Of a stretch of 64,000 nt of DNA, positions 1-8,097 are shown one piece after another. A model generated the notes under the pieces. That model was not told the DNA's origin and did no database searches. It saw only the letters and a list, made by a program, of their open reading frames with translations. Made by a program: the position numbers and the translations under genes. Position 1 is the first letter of the stretch. Each line of letters starts with the position of its first letter. Origin of the DNA: an uncultured Clostridia bacterium (GTDB lineage: Bacteria > Bacillota > Clostridia > Oscillospirales > Ruminococcaceae); NCBI GenBank assembly GCA_944382875.1, contig CALWNQ010000002.1, positions 124,001 through 188,000 on the forward strand. Reading direction: 5' to 3'.

Positions 1-122
1 TTTTGATCCGTCCTTCCGGAACAGAAGCAATGGTACGGATTATGATTGAAGGGCAAGATATGGAATTAATGCAGCAAAAAGCCGATGAAATTGCTGCTGT
101 CATGAAAAGAAATTTAGAATAA
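1..122 (+). CDS. glmM: phosphoglucosamine mutase, C-terminal end (partial)
   Basis: The last 39 codons of a gene that enters from the left edge and ends at TAA 120-122. The reading frame starts with LIRPSGTEAMVRIMIEG, the phosphate-binding loop of the C-terminal domain of alpha-D-phosphohexomutases; the RPSGTE signature followed by a V-R-V/I-M-x-E-G stretch is typical of GlmM, which converts glucosamine-6-phosphate to glucosamine-1-phosphate for peptidoglycan precursor synthesis. Only the tail is visible, so the choice of GlmM over another phosphohexomutase rests on this short stretch. A strong hairpin follows directly, so it is the last gene of its transcript. Confidence 0.8.
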   Translation, partial: LIRPSGTEAMVRIMIEGQDMELMQQKADEIAAVMKRNLE

Positions 123-129
123 TCAAAGA

Positions 130-157
130 TGACTCCGCTAAAGCGGAGTCATTTCTT
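130..157 (+). terminator. intrinsic terminator after glmM
   Basis: A 10-bp perfect inverted repeat (130-139 against 142-151, TGACTCCGCT/AGCGGAGTCA) is followed by ATTTCTTT. It sits 8 bp after the glmM stop codon. Confidence 0.85.
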
Positions 158-413
158 TGTGCTGTTGTGGTCAGGCCAGAGCCACAAAAAAAGCAAAAAG
201 TCGAATTATGTAAATAAAATAGCAGCAATTCGTATAATTTCACAGAAATAATATTTCATTTTTTATTTGATTTGTCATATTATAAAATGTTTTTTTGAAA
301 TAATCCTATTTTTCTGCGCATAAAAAAGTAGAATCGTGATATCTGCACGTTTATTCAGTGTAAAATTATGAAAAAATTTGTGTAAATCGTATAGATACAA
401 ACCGAAATTTCTA
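158..413. other. AT-rich intergenic region, no gene seen
   Basis: About 255 bp between the glmM terminator and the phoH promoter. It is markedly AT-rich with many A and T runs. I see no open frame with a ribosome binding site, no tRNA-like fold and no recognisable riboswitch. Confidence 0.5.
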
Positions 414-422
414 TGGTATAAT
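414..422 (+). promoter_or_regulatory. extended -10 promoter of phoH
   Basis: TGGTATAAT gives a perfect TATAAT at 417-422 with the TG of an extended -10 motif. The -35 region (about 394-399, GATACA) is poor, as often seen with extended -10 promoters. It lies about 48 bp before the phoH start. Confidence 0.6.
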
Positions 423-469
423 AACAGTAATTTGAATATTTTCTTCCTTTCAGGAAAGGTGTGTAATTT

Positions 470-1441
470 TTGGCAGAACAGCTGATTACCATGAGCAATA
501 CGCAGGAAGGAGTCGCTCTCTGCGGCAGCTATGACAAGAATTTTGAAATATTAAAGAAAGAGTATCAGGTGGAAATCATACTCCGTGGTTGTGACTTAAA
601 AATTATCGGAGAACCGGATGCGGTTGCCTCCTGCACCAAAGCGATTGAAGCTCTCTTACCACTGGCAACACAGGGAAAAGAAATTGACGAACTGAATGTT
701 CGATACGCGATTTCCTTGGTCAGCGAAGGGCATGAGCAGGAGCTTTCTTCGCTCGGAGAACGGGCAATTTGCATCACCCAAAAAGGCAAGCCAGTTCATC
801 CCAAAACAATCGGACAAAAACGCTATATCAAAATGATCCAGCAAAACACCATTACACTAGGGATTGGGCCAGCCGGAACCGGAAAAACCTATCTGGCAGT
901 TGCTATGGCAGTCAATGCTTTCCGTGCCGGCGAAGTTAGCCGGATTATTCTAACGCGCCCAGCTGTAGAGGCAGGTGAAAAACTGGGATTTTTACCCGGC
1001 GATTTACAGAATAAGGTGGATCCTTACCTGCGCCCGCTGTATGATGCGCTATTTGATTTTCTGGGTTCGGAAAATTTTATGCGGTATCAGGAACGTGGCA
1101 GCATTGAGGTTGCGCCGCTTGCCTATATGCGTGGACGCACTTTGGATGAGTCTTTCATTATTTTGGATGAAGCGCAAAATACCACGCGGGAACAGATGAA
1201 GATGTTCTTAACCAGACTGGGATTTGGATCCAAAATTATTATAACCGGCGACATTACACAGATCGACTTGCCAGATAATAAAAAGTCCGGTTTGGTGGAA
1301 GCCATGCGGGTGCTGCGAAATGTGGACGATATTGCAATTGTCCGCTTCAGTGACAAGGATGTTGTGCGGCACAAATTAGTTCAGGATATCATAAAAGCTT
1401 ATGATAAATACTATGAGGAGGGCAAATCAAGACATGAATAA
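470..1441 (+). CDS. phoH: PhoH family P-loop ATPase
   Basis: A 323-residue cytoplasmic PhoH-like protein. The N-terminal ~100 residues resemble a KH-like RNA-binding region. The ATPase domain follows with Walker A GPAGTGKT at about residues 133-140 and Walker B ILDEAQNTT near residue 232. The start is TTG at 470, chosen because AGGAAAGG lies at 452-459, 10 bases upstream, and no better ATG exists. PhoH is linked to RNA metabolism and commonly sits directly upstream of ybeY, as here, where the stop codon overlaps the ybeY start. This is the first gene of a conserved ribosome-maturation block running through era and recO. Confidence 0.95.
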   Translation: MAEQLITMSNTQEGVALCGSYDKNFEILKKEYQVEIILRGCDLKIIGEPDAVASCTKAIEALLPLATQGKEIDELNVRYAISLVSEGHEQELSSLGERAICITQKGKPVHPKTIGQKRYIKMIQQNTITLGIGPAGTGKTYLAVAMAVNAFRAGEVSRIILTRPAVEAGEKLGFLPGDLQNKVDPYLRPLYDALFDFLGSENFMRYQERGSIEVAPLAYMRGRTLDESFIILDEAQNTTREQMKMFLTRLGFGSKIIITGDITQIDLPDNKKSGLVEAMRVLRNVDDIAIVRFSDKDVVRHKLVQDIIKAYDKYYEEGKSRHE

Positions 1442-1934
1442 GGTCAAAGTAATCATTTCCAACCGTCAGAACGATGTAAAAATTCCAACTGGGATCCGCC
1501 TGCTTGTCCGGCGCTGCTGCAATGCAGCACTTCGGGAAGAAAACTTTACCGAAGACGCAGAAATTTCTGTTTCCTTTGTCAACAACGAAGAAATCCAACG
1601 ACTCAATGCAAAACACCGTGGCAAGGATATGCCCACCGATGTCTTAAGCTTCCCGCTCGGTGAGAACGGCAAATATGACCGGAACGAGGAAACCGGTGCT
1701 CTTCTCCTTGGCGATATCGTCATTTCAATGCCCAAGGCAGTGGAGCAAGCTAACACCTTTGGCCATTCGCTGCAAAGAGAAGTTGGCTTTTTAACCGTAC
1801 ACTCCATGTTCCATCTGCTCGGCTATGACCACGAAGAAGGCGGACTGGCTGCTGTGCGGATGCGGGAGAAAGAAGAAACTGTCCTTACCATGCTGGGGAT
1901 TCCGCGCGGCGCAAGCTATGTAATGGGAGAATGA
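1434..1934 (+). CDS. ybeY: endoribonuclease YbeY (16S rRNA maturation)
   Basis: A 166-residue UPF0054 protein. The zinc-binding motif HSMFHLLGYDH (HxxxHxxxxxH) is present near the C-terminus and defines the family, a single-strand endoribonuclease for 16S rRNA 3'-end maturation and 70S quality control. The ATG at 1434 is chosen over an upstream in-frame ATG at 1401 because GAGGAGGG at 1415-1422 precedes it at proper spacing and the protein then starts like other YbeY proteins. It overlaps the end of phoH by 8 bases and overlaps the next gene by 4 bases (ATGA), so the genes are translationally coupled. Confidence 0.95.
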   Translation: MNKVKVIISNRQNDVKIPTGIRLLVRRCCNAALREENFTEDAEISVSFVNNEEIQRLNAKHRGKDMPTDVLSFPLGENGKYDRNEETGALLLGDIVISMPKAVEQANTFGHSLQREVGFLTVHSMFHLLGYDHEEGGLAAVRMREKEETVLTMLGIPRGASYVMGE

Positions 1935-2416
1935 AGAACGATTTTGAAAAACAAACACGCGCACTGGTAAAAAGCTTTACATTTGCGTTCAGAGGGGTTC
2001 GTTTTTGTATCAAAAACGAACGGAATATGCGCATCCATCTGGCGGCGGCGGTTATCGTCACCGCTTTTTCCCATGTTTATCAGCTGGAACGAAATCAGTA
2101 TGCAATTCTATTTCTGGCGATGGGGGCAGTCATTGCCTTTGAAGCGGTTAATACCGCATTGGAAGCGCTGGTGAATCTGGCAAGCCCGGCTTACCACAAT
2201 CTTGCCCGGATTGCAAAAGATGTGGCAGCTGGAGCGGTGTTGGTTGCTGCTATCGCAGCCACAGTGGTTGGAATCTGTTTATTCGGAGATTGGAACCGCC
2301 TCCTTTCGACAGCAGAACAGATTCTGTATACTCCTCTGCTTTTGGCTGGTTTCCTTTTATTGGCTGGCGCGGGGCTTTGGTTTGTTTTCCACGGAAACAC
2401 ACTGTTTCGAGACTGA
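1931..2416 (+). CDS. dgkA: diacylglycerol/undecaprenol kinase family membrane protein
   Basis: A 161-residue integral membrane protein of the DgkA family. The family core is visible: the N-terminal amphipathic segment with KNERNMRIH, the central membrane helices, and the EAVNTALEALVNL motif corresponding to the catalytic ExxNTAxExxxD region. In Firmicutes this enzyme phosphorylates undecaprenol to the lipid carrier for wall synthesis rather than diacylglycerol. It is longer than the usual ~120-130 residues because of an extra C-terminal hydrophobic helix (about residues 133-155). The motif ends in N where D is usual, which could be checked. Position between ybeY and era is the usual Firmicute order. 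Confidence 0.85.
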   Translation: MKNDFEKQTRALVKSFTFAFRGVRFCIKNERNMRIHLAAAVIVTAFSHVYQLERNQYAILFLAMGAVIAFEAVNTALEALVNLASPAYHNLARIAKDVAAGAVLVAAIAATVVGICLFGDWNRLLSTAEQILYTPLLLAGFLLLAGAGLWFVFHGNTLFRD

Positions 2417-2430
2417 AGGGAGAGTCTAGT

Positions 2431-2754
2431 ATGTTATTTTGTCTGATTCATTGGCAGCAAATTGTGGGTATCCAATGGTTTTTAAGCGGATGTGTATTAT
2501 GTCTCAGTGCTTTTATTATCCCCCGCTGCTGTATCAATCGAAAAGGCATCAAACGATGGGGAACCTCAATGCTCGCTTGTGAACTTGTTGGCAGTGGAAT
2601 CTGGCAGCTCATTTTTTACCAAGGCGGACAATACCACAACTATGGGTTACAGGGAGGATTCTTTTTTCTTGTTTACCCTGCTCTTTTGATTATATCCTGG
2701 GTTATCATTACCCAATATCCAAAACTCAAAGCAAAATATAAGGAGAAACTATGA
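2431..2754 (+). CDS. small membrane protein of unknown function
   Basis: A 107-residue protein with three predicted membrane segments (about residues 10-30, 47-62 and 77-95) and a basic C-terminal tail ending KLKAKYKEKL. GAAGGGAGAG upstream supports ATG 2431; a longer frame starting at 2290 would overlap dgkA and lacks a ribosome binding site. Its TGA overlaps the era start codon (ATGA), so it is cotranscribed and probably coupled with era. I do not recognise a family. The insertion of a membrane gene between dgkA and era is not the standard arrangement. Confidence 0.7.
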   Translation: MLFCLIHWQQIVGIQWFLSGCVLCLSAFIIPRCCINRKGIKRWGTSMLACELVGSGIWQLIFYQGGQYHNYGLQGGFFFLVYPALLIISWVIITQYPKLKAKYKEKL

Positions 2755-3647
2755 ATACAAAATCCGCATTTATCGCGATTGTCGGCAAGGCAAATGTTGG
2801 CAAATCATCCTTGCTGAACACATTGCTCGGGGAAAAAATCGCGATCGTTTCCTCTAAGCCGCAGACTACCAGAACCCGGATTACCGGCGTCCTGACCGAA
2901 GACATCTATCAGTGGGTGTTTCTAGATACCCCCGGTATCCACAAGCCCAAAACCAAACTGAGCAACCATATGAACAAGGTTGTAACCGACAGTGTGGCGG
3001 ATGTGGATTTGGTGTTATTTGTGGTGGAGCCGATGGGTAAAATGAACGAAGAAGAGCTTTCGCTGATTGAACAGTTTAAAGCCCGTCATCTGCCGGTTAT
3101 CTTGGTCATCAATAAAACCGACCTGATCGATAAATCACAGCTGCTTGCAAGAATTGCGGAACTCAGTTCTCTGTATGAATTTTGTGCTGTTGTTCCAGTG
3201 AGCGTCACCGAAAATGAAGGAATTTCCACCCTGATGGACGAGCTGCGCACACACACCGAAGAAGGCCCGCACTTTTTCCCGGAGGATACACTGACTGACC
3301 AGCCGGAACGCGCCATTGCTGCTGAAATTATCCGGGAAAAAATCCTCCGCAACATGCGGGACGAAATCCCCCACGGCACAGCGGTGGACATTGAAAAGAT
3401 GCGGGAACGTCCGGAAGGCAGGATTCTGGATATCGAAGCCACCATCTATTGCGAACGGGACAGCCACAAAGGGATGATTATCGGAAAAGGCGGCGCCATG
3501 CTCAAAAAAATTGGGTCGGACGCGCGGGCCGATCTGGAAGCTTTTCTAGATGCCAAAGTCAACCTCAAATGCTGGGTTAAGGTCCGGGATGACTGGCGAA
3601 ACAACGAAAATGCCATCAAGCAGGTTGGCTTACGATATGAGGAATAA
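2751..3647 (+). CDS. era: GTPase Era
   Basis: A 298-residue ribosome-assembly GTPase that binds the 3' end of 16S rRNA. G1 GKANVGKS is at residues 12-19, G3 DTPGIHKP at about 58-65, G4 NKTD near 122, and the C-terminal KH domain carries the GMIIGKGGAMLKKIG loop. Length and domain order match the family. Era, YbeY and PhoH are encoded in one operon, consistent with a shared role in 30S maturation. Confidence 0.97.
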   Translation: MNTKSAFIAIVGKANVGKSSLLNTLLGEKIAIVSSKPQTTRTRITGVLTEDIYQWVFLDTPGIHKPKTKLSNHMNKVVTDSVADVDLVLFVVEPMGKMNEEELSLIEQFKARHLPVILVINKTDLIDKSQLLARIAELSSLYEFCAVVPVSVTENEGISTLMDELRTHTEEGPHFFPEDTLTDQPERAIAAEIIREKILRNMRDEIPHGTAVDIEKMRERPEGRILDIEATIYCERDSHKGMIIGKGGAMLKKIGSDARADLEAFLDAKVNLKCWVKVRDDWRNNENAIKQVGLRYEE

Positions 3648-3762
3648 GTATTTGCTAGAATATTAAGAAACAGCCGTAATTTTTTCCATCACTAAAACCG
3701 GCTCTGGCGGATATGATATGAATGGGAGAATTCCCGCACATCGATCGCCGGAGGACAATATT

Positions 3763-3966
3763 ATGGAAAATCATTCGCTGCAAAATGCCTGGAAACACTT
3801 TGAACAAACCGGCACCGTTGCCGATTATTTATTGTATAAGTCCATGGAACAAAAAGGAGGGGCAGTTTTTGACCGTCAAAACCCGCGGGATTGTCCTGGG
3901 ACAGATCCCGATGCGGGATCAGGACAAAAAGTTAGTCATTCTCACCGAGGATATGGGGCTGATTGA
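3763..3966 (+). CDS. yqzL: YqzL-like small protein
   Basis: A 67-residue protein whose first ~30 residues (MENHSLQNAWKHFEQTG, then a TVADYLLYKSM stretch) match the pattern of Bacillus YqzL, a roughly 47-residue protein encoded between era and recO: an aromatic-rich start followed by F-x-x-T-G-x-V-x-x-Y-L-L-x-K. GGAGG at 3750-3754 supports ATG 3763. The reading frame continues about 100 bases into recO in another frame, giving a longer tail than is usual. The tail is low-complexity and overlaps recO codons, so the conserved part is the N-terminal half. Function unknown. Confidence 0.7.
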   Translation: MENHSLQNAWKHFEQTGTVADYLLYKSMEQKGGAVFDRQNPRDCPGTDPDAGSGQKVSHSHRGYGAD

Positions 3967-4612
3967 AGCCATTGCCCGCAAAGTCAATGGCGGCCGCTCT
4001 TCCCTCTCCGCCGCAGCTGAAGTGCTGGCATACAGCGATTTCTGTCTGTATGCCGGCAAAAGCGGTTATGTTGTCAATTCGGCAGATCTGAACCAGAATT
4101 TTTATGACCTGCGAATGGATTTGACGAAAATTTCTCTGGCAAGCTATTTTTGTGAGCTTACCCGGTTCATCCTGCCCGACCGCGACAATGGGGGCATCTG
4201 TTTAAAGTTACTACTCAACACCCTTTGGATGCTGGAAAAGGAAAAACGCTCCCCTTCCTTTCTCAAAGCAGTTTATGAGCTCCGGCTCCTTTCGGTTTCC
4301 GGCTTTGCCCCCGATTTGAGCGGCTGTTTGCGCTGCGGTGCGGAGGAAAATCTTATCTTTTTTCCGGTTGACGGCACACTCTTCTGTCCGGAATGTGTGG
4401 GTGTTATGCCGCCGGATCGTCCGAAAATTGTGCTCCCGCAGCCGGTTTTTCTGGCGATGCGCTACATATGTGAGGCTCCGGACGAAAAAATTTTTTCTTT
4501 CCGGCTGAATCCCGACAGTGAACGTGCTCTGGAGAGCACTGCCGAATATTTCACCCTCTGTCAGACCGGTGGACAGTTTAAATCGCTTGATTTTTACAAA
4601 TCTATTCGTTGA
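3869..4612 (+). CDS. recO: DNA repair protein RecO
   Basis: A 247-residue recombination mediator acting in RecFOR loading of RecA at gaps. The N-terminal OB fold starts TVKTRGIVLGQIP and the C-terminal domain holds the zinc ligands CLRCG and FCPEC (about residues 155-185). TTG 3869 is taken as the start because AAGGAGG lies at 3854-3860 and the protein then begins at the usual point of RecO; no stop codon separates it from an upstream in-frame extension. The start lies inside yqzL, so the two are likely translationally coupled. Confidence 0.9.
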   Translation: MTVKTRGIVLGQIPMRDQDKKLVILTEDMGLIEAIARKVNGGRSSLSAAAEVLAYSDFCLYAGKSGYVVNSADLNQNFYDLRMDLTKISLASYFCELTRFILPDRDNGGICLKLLLNTLWMLEKEKRSPSFLKAVYELRLLSVSGFAPDLSGCLRCGAEENLIFFPVDGTLFCPECVGVMPPDRPKIVLPQPVFLAMRYICEAPDEKIFSFRLNPDSERALESTAEYFTLCQTGGQFKSLDFYKSIR

Positions 4613-4624
4613 GGAGGATTTTGT

Positions 4625-4891
4625 ATGAATATTTTTAACAGAAAAGAACTGGCAACTACTTTTTCCATGCAGGAACAGGCAAAAATCCAGCAAATTCTTT
4701 CCGAAAATAATATTGAATATGCCATCAAGACTGTAAACCGCAAAAGTCCTTCTCCCCTTGCGGCTGGATCACGGACAACTACCGGAACGTTGGGAGAAAA
4801 CTTGGAAACCGAATTGGAATACATCTTTTATGTAAAAAAGGATCAGAAGGAACAGGCAAAAGCTGCTTTGTCCAGTATAATCCGCAAATGA
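4625..4891 (+). CDS. small DUF2007-like protein
   Basis: An 88-residue soluble protein. It has the general form of DUF2007 'putative signal transducing' proteins: an N-terminal segment of the type sitting on MQEQAKIQQILSENNIEY, a variable loop, and a C-terminal strand EYIFYVKKDQKEQAKAAL. GAGGAGGA precedes the ATG. It is 12 bases downstream of recO and just before a GNAT gene, in the same transcript. The family assignment is by overall pattern only, and no function can be given. Confidence 0.6.
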   Translation: MNIFNRKELATTFSMQEQAKIQQILSENNIEYAIKTVNRKSPSPLAAGSRTTTGTLGENLETELEYIFYVKKDQKEQAKAALSSIIRK

Positions 4892-4898
4892 GAACTTT

Positions 4899-5669
4899 AT
4901 GACAAATCAAATAATTTTACAGACCGCTTTGCGGCAGTCTGCAATCGATTCCGGATGCAGACCGGAGGATTTTCTCAAACACGAAAACGTTACCGTCCTT
5001 TCCGCCGAGAATCCCAGCGCCCGCCGTTATCTCCAGCTCCCCTTTGACTGCGATCTGGTTTCCTATGGAAACAATATTGTGGCGTCGGTTTCACCGGAGC
5101 TGAAAGAGGCTGTTTCCGGATACATCAACCGTTTCCCGGCAGAACACTGCTTTGAAACGCCAAATCTGCATGTACTCAGTGAGATTTTAGCGCCATTTGA
5201 TTTACAAGTCTGCTTTATGGCGGAATATTTTCTTCCGGATGTGAATAAACTCCAATCGCTTCCCTGCCCGTTTGAGGTCCGGATGCTTTCCCAAAAGGAT
5301 TTTGCGCCGCTCTATACTGCCGATTGGAGCAACGCGCTCTGTGAAAGGCGCAAACATCTGGATGTCATCGGCGCCGGCGCATATCACAACGGTGAGCTGA
5401 TCGGTCTGGCCGGTGCTTCGGCGGACTGCGATACCATGTGGCAGATTGGGATCGATGTGCTGCCCGCATACCGCCAGTCAGGCGTAGGGGCGGCTCTGGT
5501 AAGCCGGCTTGCTGCGGAAATTCTCGAAAAGGGGATCGTTCCGTTTTACTGTGCGGCCTGGTCCAATATCAAATCGGTTCGCTGCGCCTATAAAAGCGGA
5601 TTTTTGCCGGTCTGGGTGGAACTGACCGCCAAAAGCCGCGCATTTGTTTCTTCTATCAATCATCAATAA
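4899..5669 (+). CDS. GNAT family N-acetyltransferase
   Basis: A 256-residue protein whose C-terminal ~130 residues form a GNAT acetyltransferase fold. The acetyl-CoA pyrophosphate loop region is seen as DVLPAYRQSGVGAALVSRLA (R/Q-x-x-G-x-G/A at about residues 190-200). The N-terminal half is a separate domain without a recognised motif. The ribosome binding site is weak. It is 7 bases after the preceding small gene and 13 bases before mutS2. The substrate is unknown. Confidence 0.75.
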   Translation: MTNQIILQTALRQSAIDSGCRPEDFLKHENVTVLSAENPSARRYLQLPFDCDLVSYGNNIVASVSPELKEAVSGYINRFPAEHCFETPNLHVLSEILAPFDLQVCFMAEYFLPDVNKLQSLPCPFEVRMLSQKDFAPLYTADWSNALCERRKHLDVIGAGAYHNGELIGLAGASADCDTMWQIGIDVLPAYRQSGVGAALVSRLAAEILEKGIVPFYCAAWSNIKSVRCAYKSGFLPVWVELTAKSRAFVSSINHQ

Positions 5670-5682
5670 CGAGGTATTTGAT

Positions 5683-8082
5683 ATGATTCACCAAAAATAC
5701 ACCCGTGTTCTGGAACTGGACAAGGTACTGGAAATGCTCGCAGACGAAACCTGCTGCGAAACCTCCCGCAATATGGCCCTGTCTATCCAGCCGGAAACTG
5801 ATTTAGACGAAGTGGTCCGTTCACTCAAACGGACCGACGACGCATTCAATCTCTCCGTTCGTTTTGGTACACCGGGCTTTTCCGGATTGAGTGATCCCGG
5901 CGGACGGGTAAAAATCGCAATGGCAGGCGGTGTTCTGTCCCCCCGCGACCTTTTGAACATCGGCTCGGTGCTGCGCCAGTCCCGCTCCCTTCTGCAATGG
6001 GCACGGCAGTTTGAGGAAGAGGAAAACTCGATCACTGAAGACCTCTTTTCCCTCTACACCAATCAGACACTGGAACGGGACATTTCCGCTGCATTCATCA
6101 GTGAAGAAGAAATTGCGGACACCGCTTCGGGAGAACTTCTGGCAATCCGCCGCAAAATCCGGCAGACCCAGCTGAAAGCTCGCGAACGGATGGATAAGCT
6201 CATCCATTCCAGCTCCTTTCAGAAGTATTTACAGGACGCCATTGTCACCATGCGGGACGGACGTTTTGTGGTGCCGGTCAAAGCGGAATACCGCAGCGAA
6301 ATCGAAGGACTCGTCCACGACACCTCCGCTTCCGGCTCCACCTATTTCATCGAGCCGATGGGCGTTGTCGAAGCGAACAACGAAATCCGTGTTTTGCAGG
6401 CAAAAGAAAAAGAGGAAATCGAGCGGATTCTCGCCGAATTTTCCGCCCGCTGTGCGGAATGTGGAGAGGATATCATCCTGCTTTTTGGAAAATTGATGGA
6501 TTTGAATCTCCTATTTGCCAAAAGCCGGCTTGCATCCAAAATGAACGCCATTATGCCGGAGATCACCGAAAACGGCTATATTGAACTAAAAAAGGCGCGC
6601 CATCCACTGATTGATCCAAAAAAAGTCGTACCGATTGATGTCCATCTGGGCGGCGATTTTTCTTGCCTGGTGGTAACGGGACCGAACACAGGCGGTAAAA
6701 CTGTTACTCTGAAAACCATTGGATTGCTCACCCTGATGACAATGTGCGGTTTGCTGATCCCCGTTTCTTCCGGGTCCACAGTATCCACCTTTGAAAGCAT
6801 TCTGGTCGACATTGGCGACGAACAGAGCATTGAACAGTCTCTTTCCACTTTCTCCGCACACATGACCAACCTGATTTCTATTTTGGAAGAAGCTGACTAC
6901 CGTTCGCTGGTATTAACCGACGAGCTTGGTTCCGGAACCGACCCAATCGAGGGTGCGGCGCTGGCAATTTCCATTCTGGAGGAATTCCGCCGCCGGAACT
7001 GCCGGGTAGCGGCAACTACCCACTATGCCGAGCTGAAAATGTATGCGCTGCAAACCGAAAAGGTGGAAAATGCCTGCTGCGAATTTGATGTAGAGAGCTT
7101 AAAGCCCACCTATCGGCTGCTGATCGGCGTTCCGGGACGTTCCAACGCATTTGCCATTTCCCAGAAGCTGGGCCTTTCGGACAAAATCATTGATCACGCC
7201 AAAGAGCTCGTTCAAAACGAAAACAAGCGGTTCGAAGATGTGATCGAATCACTGGAATCTTCCCGTCAGGATTACGAAAACAAGATTCAGGAAGTGGAAA
7301 TTGCCAAAGCGGAGATTGAAGCCACACGCCGTGAAATCCGGGACTACCAGCAGAAGCTGGCGAAAGAACGCGCGGCAGAGGTGGAAAAAGCGAAACAGCA
7401 GGCAATGCGGATTGTTTCGGAAGTGCAGGGACAGGCAACGGCGCTGATGGACGAGCTAAACGAAATCCGTAAAGAACAGGACAAAGCGGAGTTCTCCAAA
7501 AAAGCGCTCGCAGCCCGTTCTCAGCTCCGCTCCAGACTGGATAAAATGCACGATACTGCAAACCCGGTTGCAAACCGCGACAGCAACGAAGGCTATACCC
7601 TTCCCCGGCCGCTCAAAAAAGGCGACACCGTGCTGATTGTAGACATCGACAAGGAAGGAACTGTATTGCAGGATCCCGACCGTTCGGGCACTGTCATGGT
7701 TCAAGCCGGTTTAATTAAAACCAAAGTCAAGCTGGAAAATGTCCGATTGATTGAACGCAAAAAAGTTCAGTTTAACGGCAATAAACTTTCCTCTCAGCGC
7801 GGATCTGTCAAAAAAACAATGAATGTAGCAGGGCGAAGTGCCTCTACCGAGTGTGATCTCCGCGGTATGACAACTGATGAGGCTATTTTTGTACTGGATG
7901 CTTTTATTGATAACGCTGTCCTGACCCACGTCCATCAGATTACCATCATCCACGGCCGCGGCACTGGAGCTCTGCGGACAGCTGTTCAGAAACACCTCAA
8001 GCAACATAAAAATATCCGCAGTTTCCGGCTTGGCGTATATGGAGAAGGCGAAGACGGCGTGACGATTGCGGAACTGAAATAG
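5683..8082 (+). CDS. mutS2: endonuclease MutS2
   Basis: A 799-residue MutS2 protein. The core ATPase has Walker A GPNTGGKT at about residue 335 and Walker B VLTDELGSGTDP at about 410, a long coiled coil near residues 510-620, and a C-terminal Smr nuclease domain with DLRGM (about 727) and HGRGTG (about 764). MutS2 acts in suppression of recombination and, in Bacillus, in splitting of collided ribosomes. ATG 5683 is used; an in-frame upstream ATG at 5644 lies inside the GNAT gene. It ends with TAG, one of the few amber stops in the window, and the next gene is in the same frame 15 bases later. Confidence 0.97.
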   Translation: MIHQKYTRVLELDKVLEMLADETCCETSRNMALSIQPETDLDEVVRSLKRTDDAFNLSVRFGTPGFSGLSDPGGRVKIAMAGGVLSPRDLLNIGSVLRQSRSLLQWARQFEEEENSITEDLFSLYTNQTLERDISAAFISEEEIADTASGELLAIRRKIRQTQLKARERMDKLIHSSSFQKYLQDAIVTMRDGRFVVPVKAEYRSEIEGLVHDTSASGSTYFIEPMGVVEANNEIRVLQAKEKEEIERILAEFSARCAECGEDIILLFGKLMDLNLLFAKSRLASKMNAIMPEITENGYIELKKARHPLIDPKKVVPIDVHLGGDFSCLVVTGPNTGGKTVTLKTIGLLTLMTMCGLLIPVSSGSTVSTFESILVDIGDEQSIEQSLSTFSAHMTNLISILEEADYRSLVLTDELGSGTDPIEGAALAISILEEFRRRNCRVAATTHYAELKMYALQTEKVENACCEFDVESLKPTYRLLIGVPGRSNAFAISQKLGLSDKIIDHAKELVQNENKRFEDVIESLESSRQDYENKIQEVEIAKAEIEATRREIRDYQQKLAKERAAEVEKAKQQAMRIVSEVQGQATALMDELNEIRKEQDKAEFSKKALAARSQLRSRLDKMHDTANPVANRDSNEGYTLPRPLKKGDTVLIVDIDKEGTVLQDPDRSGTVMVQAGLIKTKVKLENVRLIERKKVQFNGNKLSSQRGSVKKTMNVAGRSASTECDLRGMTTDEAIFVLDAFIDNAVLTHVHQITIIHGRGTGALRTAVQKHLKQHKNIRSFRLGVYGEGEDGVTIAELK

Positions 8083-8097
8083 AAAGGCGGAATTTGT

